This document shows positions 1 through 7,907 of a DNA stretch of 10,917 nucleotides, in pieces. The position numbers and the translations under genes are program-made. The stretch is from Willaertia magna. Lineage: Eukaryota > Heterolobosea > Eutetramitea > Acrasida > Naegleriidae. Below the pieces are notes generated by a model, which worked only from the letters and a program-made list of their open reading frames with translations, did not search any database and was not told where the DNA came from. How positions within the stretch are numbered: position 1 is the stretch's first letter; each line of letters begins with the position of its first letter. The stretch covers positions 1 to 10,917 of the forward strand of contig CADWAF010000490.1 in assembly GCA_902984215.1 (NCBI GenBank). Direction: 5' to 3'.

Positions 1-2593
1 CCACACCACTTGTCAATGTCACAACTTTACAAAATCAAACCATCATTTTACAATCAAATGAATCTGGTGTAACTTTTGTATTTATTTTAGACACAATTAT
101 TTTCCTTTTTGGAATTTTATGTCTTTTTTGTTGTTTACAAAATTTAAGTTTATGGAAAGTTAAAAAAATGAAAAAAATGTTTACAAATGTTCCATTTTTA
201 GATCGTGTATTTATTTTTTTATTTTCGGAATCGGAATATTTAGAATTTTCAAAAATTTACGGACAACATGTTGCAATCTATTTATGGTTTTGTAAAAATT
301 TAATTTTATTTTTAGCAATTTCAACTTTTTTAACTTTATCAATTTTATTACCGATTCACATTACCGGAGAAGTTCCGTCGGAGTTTAAAAATGAAAATTT
401 CCTAATTTATACAAGTGTTACAATGATTAAAAATTCTCCGGAAAAATATTATGCACACGTTGTTGTATTTTTTATAAATATTTTATTAATTTTTTATTTT
501 TTACGGAGATTTATAAATTCTAAATTAGTAAATAATTATAATTACGGAAATATAATTTCTAATTATAGCGTTACAATAAAAGGTTTACCAAAAAAAATAA
601 TTTCAAATGAAGAATTAAAAACTTATTTGTCCGAAGTTTTCCCGAATTTGGAAATGATCGGAGTTTTCCTTTTATATGACGTTTCCGGAAGAATTGAAAT
701 GGAGCGGGAACTTAATTTTGTAAACTCAAGATTAAAACATTACATGTTTTTAAATACACAAAAAAAAATTAATTTATCTTTAATTGAATGGAAATATGGA
801 ATTTTTTGTAAAAAAGTTGACGCTTTGGATTATTGGAATGATCAAAAGGAAAATTTGGAAAATAAATTACAATTATGGAAGGAACAGTTTACAAAATTTC
901 CAAAAGGAACTGGTAAGTTTTTTTTTTAAAATTATTTTTTGTGATAATTGTGTAATTTTTTTGTGACACTTTTTGTCAATATACAATGTGACAATATTTT
1001 TGTAAACTTTTTGTAAAACATTTTTGTAAAATAGGATATGCACACATTATTTTTAAAAACAAAAATGACGTTAAAAAATGTTTAGAATATTCCAATTATG
1101 GACATTTTAAATATTCCATAAATAATAATTTATCTTTCCAAATTGAGAAATCACATGAACCTTCGGACATGAATTTTGTAAACTATTCCGTTGAATGGAG
1201 ATTTTTACGTTTAATTTTTATACATTTATTATTAATTTTATTTTTAATATTTTTTACAACACCTTTATCAATTATTTCTGCAATTCAAACAATTTTAAAT
1301 AAAATTCCAAATTCGGAAAATATTTTAGATCAATTTAAAAGAGCGAGTGGATATACCGGAGATATTTTATTTCATTATTTACCGACTTTATCTTTATTTA
1401 TAATTACACAATGTTTACCAATGATTATTCCATGTAAGTTTTTATTTTTGTGACTTTTTGTAAAACTTTTTTGTAATAATTTTTTGTAAACTTTACAATA
1501 ATTTACACAATAATATTTGTGACAATAATTTACACATTAAAATCATTACAATAATAATTGTGATAGTTTTAACCAAATATGAAAAATACAAATCCTATTC
1601 ACACGAATCACGTGTCTATCAATTAAGATTATTTATTTATCTATTTTTATCAACTTTATTACTTCCACTATTTTTATTATCTTCTTTAGATGGAATTTTA
1701 AATTATTTACAATTTCAAAACTTTACAAAAGCTTTAGATAAAATTTATTTACCACAAAGTGGTGTATTTTTTATAAATTATTGTATACAATATGCTTTAT
1801 TAGGAAATTTTGTTGATATTGTAAGATTAAAAGATTTAATGAATTTTGTTTACAATTCTTTTAAAGTTGCTACAAAAGAGGAAATTATTAAAAATTCTAA
1901 AATTGGTAAATTTGATTTACCGTTGGAATATGCTTATTTAATTTCTTTTTTTGGAATTATTTTTATTTTTGGAATATTTTCGCCAATAATTATGTGTATT
2001 GGATTTATTTATTTTATTTCTAAATATGTAAGTTTTTTTTATTTTAAAATTTATTAAAATTTTTTTTTATTTAAATTTATCACAATTAATGTAACCATTT
2101 ATTTGTGTAAATTATTTTTTGTCCATTATTGTAAACTATTTATTTTTATTTGACAATTATTGTAAACTATTTATTTTTAAATTACAATAAGATTATTGAT
2201 CGTTACAATATTTGTAGAGTTTGTTCCAAAAATCAAAAACAACAACGTTTAATTCCGGATTTAATTTCTTACCAAAAAAGAAATCAATTAAATATTCAAT
2301 TAATGTTTACAACAATTTTAACAACAATAATTTATACAATTATTTATTTTGCTAAATCAGGTAAAGAAACACATATTCCATTAATTTTAATTTCTATTTT
2401 AGGAACTTTAAGTTTTATTTATTGTGTTTATTGGACTATAAGTTATAGACCTGATTATAATAAAGATACTTTACAACAAAATACTTTACAACAAGAAATT
2501 TTATTTAATGAAGATGATTTTAATTTGGAAGATTATTTAGCGCCATTTTCTTTAGAAATTATTAAAGATCAAATTGAAAAGGGAAAATTTTAA
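1..2593 (+). CDS. OSCA/TMEM63/CSC1-family (DUF221) membrane channel, 5' partial, 4 exons
   Basis: Probable mechanosensitive cation channel or osmosensor of the OSCA/TMEM63 family. Seen: exons to 912, 1035-1433, 1567-2027 and 2192-2593 join in one frame of 723 codons plus TAA. A hydrophobic first segment lies at about 72-137; TM1 (300-356) ends in LLPIHITG, like the family's LLPxNxTG; TM2 is at 447-501. A cytosolic RRM-like loop starts near 567 and runs into exon 2 (YAHIIFKN). Then come EPSDMNFVNYSVEWRFLR before TM3, FFINYCIQYALLG, LEYAYLISFFGIIFIFG, and KYIIDRYN across intron 3, matching the family's KYxxDRYN, then two last helices. The tail is short and acidic. No start codon is visible: the first in-frame ATG (168) falls after the first helix, so the gene begins upstream. 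Position 90 ends a TTTTAG and could be an acceptor, so bases 1-90 may be intron. Family assignment is firm; channel function is by homology. Confidence 0.88.
913..1034 (+). other. Intron 1 of the OSCA/TMEM63-like gene (122 nt, phase 1)
   Basis: The donor is GTAAGTTTTT and the acceptor AAAATAG. Removing it joins PKGT-G to GYAHIIFKN, restoring the RRM-like cytosolic loop. Unspliced reading hits TAA at 927. It holds several copies of TTTTTGTAAA or TTTTGTGAC and has no polypyrimidine tract before the AG. Confidence 0.88.
1434..1566 (+). other. Intron 2 of the OSCA/TMEM63-like gene (133 nt, phase 1)
   Basis: The donor is GTAAGTTTTT and the acceptor GTGATAG. Splicing joins LPMIIP to FLTKYEKY, completing a membrane helix and continuing to the next one. 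It contains both TTTGTAA-type and TTACAA-type words, which are complementary to each other. Confidence 0.86.
2028..2191 (+). other. Intron 3 of the OSCA/TMEM63-like gene (164 nt, phase 0)
   Basis: The donor is GTAAGTTTTT and the acceptor ACAATAAG. Splicing joins FISKY to IIDRYN, recreating the family's KYxxDRYN motif, which strongly supports both sites. The 3' third contains a 23-base direct repeat with a 31-base period. Confidence 0.88.
2125..2178 (+). repeat. Direct repeat, 23 nt x2, period 31, in intron 3
   Basis: Bases 2125-2147 and 2156-2178 are identical over 23 bases (core TTGTAAACTATTTATTTTT). The second copy ends 13 bases before the splice acceptor. Confidence 0.9.
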
Positions 2594-2605
2594 AATATTT
2601 TTGTA

Positions 2606-2619
2606 TTTATTATAATAAA
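2606..2619. promoter_or_regulatory. Facing poly(A) signals of two convergent genes
   Basis: AATAAA on plus (2614-2619) lies 21 bases after the channel gene's stop. AATAAA on minus (2606-2611) lies 76 bases after paralogue A's stop. The 93-base convergent spacer (2594-2686) holds nothing else recognisable. The two 3' ends probably overlap. The call rests only on hexamer matches in AT-rich DNA. Confidence 0.4.
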
Positions 2620-2686
2620 TTAAATTATTGCGAAAATAATTAATGAATTTTTATATTGCTAAAATATTACGAATTTTACAATAAAT

Positions 2687-4243
2687 TTACAATTCTTGTA
2701 ATTCTTCAAAAGTTTTTGGAAATGGACATTCTTTCGTTATTCCATATGCTTCATTAAACAACTCTATCGATTTCCTCACTCTTTCATATCCATCCTTAAC
2801 ACAAACATATCTCTCCTGTTTAAATTCATTTAAAACACTTATCAAGGTTTCTCTCGATTTCACACTCACTTTCCCCAACATCTTTTTAAAAACGCTTAAT
2901 GTTGAGATTTTTGTGAAAATTCCACCTAAATTTCCAGAAGCAAAATGTACATAATGACATTTATCTTTACTGATTGGTGTAATGACGTGCATAGAGATAC
3001 TAATCATTGGAACTGTTTGTCTTGTATATTTCTTACCGTTTTTATAATAAATATATTCACTTGGAAATTCTTCTGGATTATTTATACATTTTGCTATATA
3101 ATAATATTTTGAATTGTAATAAATTACGGTGGCTCCTACGTGATTTGTTCTTAAATCAAATAGACTAGATACTTGTACGTGATATTTAACTAATTCTGTA
3201 GGTAATGATTTGTCTTTCTTATTCGTACTATTCGTACTATTGTTATCGCTATTATCATTGTTGTTTGTTAAATGATTTTCTTCCAAGTTGACCGTTTGAA
3301 ATTCTTTATTTAAATAAATAATCTCTTCATTCTTCTCGTTCGTGTCAAAAACAGTTGTTGGATAAATCCTTCTCGTTCCATATGGATCTCTTAAACAACT
3401 AATCACAACTTCAGCACAAAACGGTAAATAACCAATTGCTTTTGCAACATTACTTTTTCCCACACCAAAATCTTCAAAGAAAGTGTCACCTGTACAAAAA
3501 TAAACATTAATATCTTTACTTCCAACTAAATATTCATAACAAGAATAATCTAAACAAACCATATCAGCGAACTGAATATCTTTCATTAATAAATATTTTC
3601 TTTTTAAATCTTCTTTTGTATATTTTAAACTTTTCATTAAGTTTAAATCTTCTAAACTACAACATTTTGTTGCAATTTCACTATTTTCAATTACAAATTG
3701 ATGCCACGTTTTACTTCTAACAAATCTTGGTAATACATCACTTGCCAACATTAATAAAATTTGAAATTCGACATCTCCAAAAAATTCCGCTTTTTCTTCA
3801 GTTGACAAGGTTGTAAATTGTGTCATTCTATTAATTATTGAACTTCTCGTTTGTGAATCAATATTTATTTCATGTTCACTTCCTTCACGAATGTATTCTT
3901 TCATTATTTTGTGAACTAATTCATTAATCTTTTTATCATCTCCATATTGCAGTTGTTGTTGTTGTTTATTATTATTAGAGTTATTATTACTAGTGCTCTG
4001 ATTATTCGTGCTATTATTAGCGTTATCATCATTTGCGCTATTATTAGTGCTATTGTTAGAGTTATTGTTGTTAATAAAAATTAAATGTTTAAATTCTTGG
4101 ATTAATAAATAACAAGCCACACTTTCTCCTACAAAATTATCTTTACAGTATTTAATAAAAATTTCTTTAGTAATTTCGTGACTTAAAAGTGACTCTAGAT
4201 TTGGTCTTAAATGAATGTTTATAACAGTTGAAACTACTTTCAT
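2687..4243 (-). CDS. Paralogue A: RGS domain plus START-like domain protein (518 aa)
   Basis: Likely a GTPase-activating regulator of G-alpha with a lipid-binding module. Seen: RGS fold at residues 14-185, with FIKYCKDNFVGES (the family's F-x-x-F-L-x-x-E-x-x-x-E-N region, N replaced by S), EINIDSQTR (family VNLDxxTR, Asn kept) and DVLPRFVRS (family DSYPRFLxS). An Asn/Ser insert (58-98) splits the RGS domain between helices. A linker (186-238) has CCSLEDL and MVCLDYSCYEYL. The START-like domain (240-475) includes INVYFCTGD, LFDLRTNHVGATVIYYNSKYY, ISMHVITPISKDKCHYVHF and a final amphipathic helix. A second Asn-rich insert is at 325-343. The tail is ECPFPKTFEELQEL. The start is the first ATG, matching MKV of B. 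No intron is apparent. Its closest relative is C, with shared identical tracts. RGS is confident; START is a structural reading by eye. Confidence 0.88.
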   Translation of the reverse strand: MKVVSTVINIHLRPNLESLLSHEITKEIFIKYCKDNFVGESVACYLLIQEFKHLIFINNNNSNNSTNNSANDDNANNSTNNQSTSNNNSNNNKQQQQLQYGDDKKINELVHKIMKEYIREGSEHEINIDSQTRSSIINRMTQFTTLSTEEKAEFFGDVEFQILLMLASDVLPRFVRSKTWHQFVIENSEIATKCCSLEDLNLMKSLKYTKEDLKRKYLLMKDIQFADMVCLDYSCYEYLVGSKDINVYFCTGDTFFEDFGVGKSNVAKAIGYLPFCAEVVISCLRDPYGTRRIYPTTVFDTNEKNEEIIYLNKEFQTVNLEENHLTNNNDNSDNNSTNSTNKKDKSLPTELVKYHVQVSSLFDLRTNHVGATVIYYNSKYYYIAKCINNPEEFPSEYIYYKNGKKYTRQTVPMISISMHVITPISKDKCHYVHFASGNLGGIFTKISTLSVFKKMLGKVSVKSRETLISVLNEFKQERYVCVKDGYERVRKSIELFNEAYGITKECPFPKTFEELQEL

Positions 4244-4297
4244 TTTCTTTTTTTTTTCTTTCTTTGAGAAAAGTAGTTTTTGAAGAACAACATTTTC

Positions 4298-4316
4298 AAT
4301 TCCTTTTATAGGAATT
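4298..4316 (-). promoter_or_regulatory. TATA-like box of paralogue A inside an inverted repeat
   Basis: On minus, TATAAAA (4310-4304) lies 61-67 bases before the start codon of A. It is bracketed by AATTCC (4298-4303) and GGAATT (4311-4316), a perfect six-base inverted repeat around a seven-base centre. Confidence 0.45.
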
Positions 4317-4593
4317 AGTGATGTTTGAATAAAATGTCACCCTTAATAACTGTTTGGCAAGTGTTCGTTCACCCATTATCAAAGTACATACTTGTCAATA
4401 TATGCGTCCTCTACTTGACTTATTAGTTTGGTTTCATTTGGGCCTTTATAAAGTCGCTTTGCTTGTGTCTGTCCAATGAGTTGTTTCAAAACGATGATGC
4501 TGAAGAACTAGTGATAAAAATACTCATAATTAGTCACAACAATAATAATAACAGCAATGACAGTAATGGTAACAGCAATGGTGAACAATCATT
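4317..4593. other. Spacer between A and B, with a coding-like Asn/Ser segment
   Basis: This is upstream DNA of A and downstream DNA of B. It is less AT-rich around 4340-4500 than other spacers. A palindromic CTTTATAAAG is at 4444-4453. From 4532 to 4590 the plus strand holds AAT/AAC/AGC/GGT triplets that would read as Asn/Ser/Gly, running into the antisense of B's end. No gene is supported here. Confidence 0.4.
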
Positions 4594-5970
4594 TTACAAT
4601 TCTTGTAATTCCTCAAATGTTTTTGGAAATGGACACGCTTCTGTTGTAATTCCAAATGCCTCATTAAAATGATCTATAGTTTTCTTTGCCCTTTCATATC
4701 CACCCCTAATATTTATATACTTTTCTAATTTATATTCATTTAAAACACTTATTATCGTCTCACGTGATTTAATACTAACTTTTCCTAATAACTTTTTAAA
4801 AACATTTAATGTTGCAATTTTTGAAAATACACCACCTACATTTCCAGAAGCAAAATGTATATAATGACATTTATCTTTACTTATTGGTGTAATTACGTGA
4901 ATAGAGATACTTGTAATTGGTATTGTTTTTTGACAATATCTTTTACTGTCTTTATAATAAATATAACCACTTGAAATTTCTTTTTCAGTTTCTGGCGGTT
5001 CAATACACTTTACAATAAAATAATATTTTGAATTAAAATAAATTACAGTTGAACAAACATAATTTGTTCTTAAATCAAATATACTTGATATTTTTACGTG
5101 ATATTTAGATGAATGTGATGGAAGAATAAAATCTTCTTTACTACCTTTCATTTCATTATATAAAACATTAACATCTTCATTCAGTTCATTCTTATCCAAA
5201 ACTGTTGTTGGAAAAATCTTTTTAACAGTAGGAAAATCCCTTAAACAACTAATGACAACTTCAGCACTAAATGGTAAATAACCAATCGTTTTAGCAACAT
5301 TACTTTTACCAAAATCTTCAAAGAAAGTGTCACCTGTACAAAAATAAACATTTATATCTTTACTGCCATCAAGATATTCAAAACAAGAATAATCTAAACA
5401 AACCATATCTGCAAATTGAATTTCTTTCATTGATAAATATTTTCTTTTAATATCTTCTTTTGTATATTTCAAACTCTTTAATAATTCTAAATCTTCTAAA
5501 CTACAACAATTTGTGGCAATTTCACTATTTTCAATTACAAATTTATGCCACAATTTACTTCTTGCAAATCTTGACAACACATCACTTTCTAGTAACAATA
5601 ATAATTGAAATTCAATTTTATCAAAAATATCAAAATTTTCTGTTGTTGTAAATGTTAATTGTTGTTGTTGTGATTTTGTAATTATTCTTTTCCTTGTTTG
5701 GGAATCAATATTAATTTCATATTGACTATGTTGTTCAATATATTCATTAATTATTTTATGAAATAATTTATTGATCTTATTGTTATCTATTTCTTCTTTT
5801 GTTTCGTTAATTAAATTTTTAAATTCTTGAATTAATAAATAACAATCAATGGATTCACCAACAAAATTTTCTTTACAAAATTTAATAAAAATATCTTTTG
5901 TTATTCCGTGACTTAATAATAACTTTAATTCTGGTCTTAAATGAATATTAATTAAAGAAGATACCTTCAT
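4594..5970 (-). CDS. Paralogue B: RGS domain plus START-like domain protein (458 aa)
   Basis: Shortest member, with the plainest domain plan. Seen: RGS at residues 13-146 with almost no insert (about 54-66 is a short charged linker), showing FVGESIDCYL, EINIDSQTR and DVLSRFARS. The last carries Ser where A, C and D have Pro. The Cys linker (CCSLEDL, MVCLDYSCFEYL) is kept. The START-like domain spans about 200-430 (INVYFCTGD, IFDLRTNYVCSTVIYFNSKYYF, ISIHVITPISKDKCHYIHF). Relative to A and C, two residues (VG) are missing at FGKSN (220-224), an in-frame six-base deletion. The tail is ACPFPKTFEELQEL. It starts MKVSS, 299 bases from the divergent gene C, so the two probably share a promoter. Role inferred as for A. 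B may best approximate the ancestral, insert-free protein. Confidence 0.88.
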   Translation of the reverse strand: MKVSSLINIHLRPELKLLLSHGITKDIFIKFCKENFVGESIDCYLLIQEFKNLINETKEEIDNNKINKLFHKIINEYIEQHSQYEINIDSQTRKRIITKSQQQQLTFTTTENFDIFDKIEFQLLLLLESDVLSRFARSKLWHKFVIENSEIATNCCSLEDLELLKSLKYTKEDIKRKYLSMKEIQFADMVCLDYSCFEYLDGSKDINVYFCTGDTFFEDFGKSNVAKTIGYLPFSAEVVISCLRDFPTVKKIFPTTVLDKNELNEDVNVLYNEMKGSKEDFILPSHSSKYHVKISSIFDLRTNYVCSTVIYFNSKYYFIVKCIEPPETEKEISSGYIYYKDSKRYCQKTIPITSISIHVITPISKDKCHYIHFASGNVGGVFSKIATLNVFKKLLGKVSIKSRETIISVLNEYKLEKYINIRGGYERAKKTIDHFNEAFGITTEACPFPKTFEELQEL

Positions 5971-6269
5971 TTGAAAATAATATTTTTTTTTTGGTGTTGA
6001 CAGCTAGCACTTGATTTATAACCAAAAATAAAAAATTTATTGACCGCATTGACTAAAAAACAACCTTAAAAACAACATTAAGGAAGAAAATAAATTGCGT
6101 TGTGAGATAAAACGTTTTCGCTTACGGCTTTGTTTATTTGGTATTTTACATTCTTCATCACTTTAAAATTTTCAACATTTGCCTTGTATGGAATTGAAAA
6201 TAAGTTTCTTTAAAAAAGTATAAAAAAAACGACAGAAAATTGTTGCAACAATTTCAATAATAAAAAAAT
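5971..6269. promoter_or_regulatory. Bidirectional promoter region of B and C
   Basis: The 299 bases separate two divergent start codons. Minus TATAAAT (6020-6014) lies about 44-50 bases before B's ATG. Plus TATAAAA (6219-6225) lies about 45-51 bases before C's ATG, so the two are nearly mirror-placed. Between them, CCTTAA (6064-6069) and TTAAGG (6078-6083) form an inverted repeat. C's leader carries an 18-base palindrome. All calls rest on motif and position only. Confidence 0.5.
6237..6254. repeat. 18-nt perfect palindrome in the leader of C
   Basis: AAATTGTTGCAACAATTT is its own reverse complement and ends 15 bases before C's start codon. It could be a dimeric protein-binding site or, in RNA, a short stem. 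No equivalent is seen before A, B or D. Confidence 0.85.
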
Positions 6270-7742
6270 ATGAAAGAAGCATCATCAACTGTTGTTGTTA
6301 ACATTCATTTGAGACCAAATATTCATTTACTACTAGAACACAAAGTCACAAAAGAATTATTTTCAGAATATTGTAAAAAACGTTTCGTTGGTGAATCAAT
6401 TGATTGTTTTAATTTAATTCAAGAATTTAAAAATATCTTGTCGTGCAATAATAATAAAAGCTCAATAAATAACATTAACAGCAGCGACCTCAGTTATGAA
6501 AATTATAAAGAAAATAATCACCAACAACTAAAAGAACAACACAATAATGAAAAAGAAAGAGAACAAGTAGATGAATTAATTCACAAAATAATGAATAATT
6601 ATATTAAAGAAGGAAGTGAACATGAAATTAATATTGATTCACAAACGAGAAGTTTATTAGTTAAAACTTTTGATAACTTTACAACATTAACTAATGAAAA
6701 GAAGGCTGAATTTTTTGAAGAAATTGAATTTCAAATTTTATTATTATTGAATGGTGATGTGTTGCCAAGATTTGTTAGAAGTAAAACGTGGCATCAATTT
6801 ATTGCAGACAATAGTGAAATTGCAACAAAATGTTGTAGTTTAGAAGATTTATACTTAATGAAAAGTTTAAAATATTCATTAAATGATTTAAAAAGAAGAA
6901 CTGTTACAATGAAAGATATACAATTTGCAGATATGGTTTGTTTAGATTATTCTTGTTATGAATATTTAGTTGGAAGTAAAGATATAAATGTTTATTTTTG
7001 TACAGGTGACACTTTCTTTGAAGATTTTGGTGTGGGAAAAAGTAATGTTGCAAAAGCAATTGGTTATTTACCGTTTTGTGCTGAAGTTGTGATTAGTTGT
7101 TTAAGAGATCCATATGGAACGAAAAGGATTTATCCAACAACAGTTTTTGACACGAACGAGAAGAATGAAGAAATTATTTATTTAAATAAAGAATTTTATG
7201 AAGTCAACTTGGAGGAAAAGACTATTCCAACGGATTTATCTAAATATCACGTTAAAGTTTCAAGTTTATTTGATTTAAGAACAAATCATATTGGTGCAAC
7301 AGTAATTTATTTTAATTCAAAATATTATTTTATTACAAAATGTATACACGACCCAGAAGAATTTCCAAGTGAATATATTTATTATAAAAACGGTAAGAAA
7401 TTTTGTAAAAAAACGGTCCCTATGATTAGTATCTCTATGCACGTCATTACACCAATCAGTAAAGATAAATGTCATTATGTACATTTTGCTTCTGGAAATT
7501 TAGGTGGAATTTTCACAAAAATCTCAACATTAAGCGTTTTTAAAAAGATGTTGGGGAAAGTGAGTGTGAAATCGAGAGAAACACTGATCAATGTTTTGAA
7601 TGAATTTAAATTGGAAAAGTATGTGAATAATAGAGTTGGATATGAAAGAGTGAAGAAAACGATAGAGTTGTTTAATGAAGCATATGGAATAACGAAAGAA
7701 TGTCCATTTCCAAAAACTTTTGAAGAATTACAAGAATTGTAA
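6270..7742 (+). CDS. Paralogue C: RGS domain plus START-like domain protein (490 aa)
   Basis: Sister of A. Seen: RGS spans residues 17-178, with FSEYCKKRFVGES, EINIDSQTR and DVLPRFVRS, and is interrupted at about 58-98 by an Asn/Ser then Gln/Glu/Lys insert. The Cys linker (CCSLEDL, MVCLDYSCYEYL) follows. The START-like domain is at about 232-450 (INVYFCTGD, LFDLRTNHIGATVIYFNSKYYF, ISMHVITPISKDKCHYVHF), with no Asn insert at the second site. The tail is ECPFPKTFEELQEL. The start MKEASSTVVVNIHLRP aligns with the other members; a TATA-like box and a palindrome precede it. Two long tracts (6987-7122 and 7422-7582) are base-for-base identical to A, while the RGS half has diverged. That is the pattern of gene conversion. 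Function inferred: G-alpha regulation, with a possible lipid ligand. Confidence 0.88.
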   Translation: MKEASSTVVVNIHLRPNIHLLLEHKVTKELFSEYCKKRFVGESIDCFNLIQEFKNILSCNNNKSSINNINSSDLSYENYKENNHQQLKEQHNNEKEREQVDELIHKIMNNYIKEGSEHEINIDSQTRSLLVKTFDNFTTLTNEKKAEFFEEIEFQILLLLNGDVLPRFVRSKTWHQFIADNSEIATKCCSLEDLYLMKSLKYSLNDLKRRTVTMKDIQFADMVCLDYSCYEYLVGSKDINVYFCTGDTFFEDFGVGKSNVAKAIGYLPFCAEVVISCLRDPYGTKRIYPTTVFDTNEKNEEIIYLNKEFYEVNLEEKTIPTDLSKYHVKVSSLFDLRTNHIGATVIYFNSKYYFITKCIHDPEEFPSEYIYYKNGKKFCKKTVPMISISMHVITPISKDKCHYVHFASGNLGGIFTKISTLSVFKKMLGKVSVKSRETLINVLNEFKLEKYVNNRVGYERVKKTIELFNEAYGITKECPFPKTFEELQEL

Positions 7743-7907
7743 ATATTAATGTAAAATTCGTCACGTTTTGTAATATATTAATTTACTTTATACAATAACT
7801 TTTAATCTAATAAATATTACATTTGCTTTACAAAATATTCTTTTCATTCTCTATTTGATAAATCCATTTGTTCTTGGTTGCTGAAATTGAATGGATAGGC
7901 AAAAGTT
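7743..7907 (+). other. 3' flank of paralogue C
   Basis: AT-rich DNA with AATAAA at 7809-7814, 67 bases after C's stop, a plausible poly(A) signal. On the minus strand, TTTT (7904-7901) lies just past the tRNA-like unit and would suit RNA polymerase III termination. Nothing else is seen. Confidence 0.45.

Noticed and set aside
784..966. Plus-strand 60-codon ORF
   Set aside because: It is an off-frame shadow of channel exon 1 and runs into intron 1.
913..2191. Channel gene broken into four separate ORFs (pseudogene)
   Set aside because: Every break carries GTAAGT...AG and splicing restores family motifs such as KYIIDRYN in frame.
4463..4672. Plus-strand 69-codon ORF as a gene
   Set aside because: Its last third is the antisense of paralogue B and the middle is low-complexity; kept only as a possible relic.
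5460..5651. Plus-strand 63-codon ORF
   Set aside because: It lies fully antisense inside the RGS and linker part of paralogue B.
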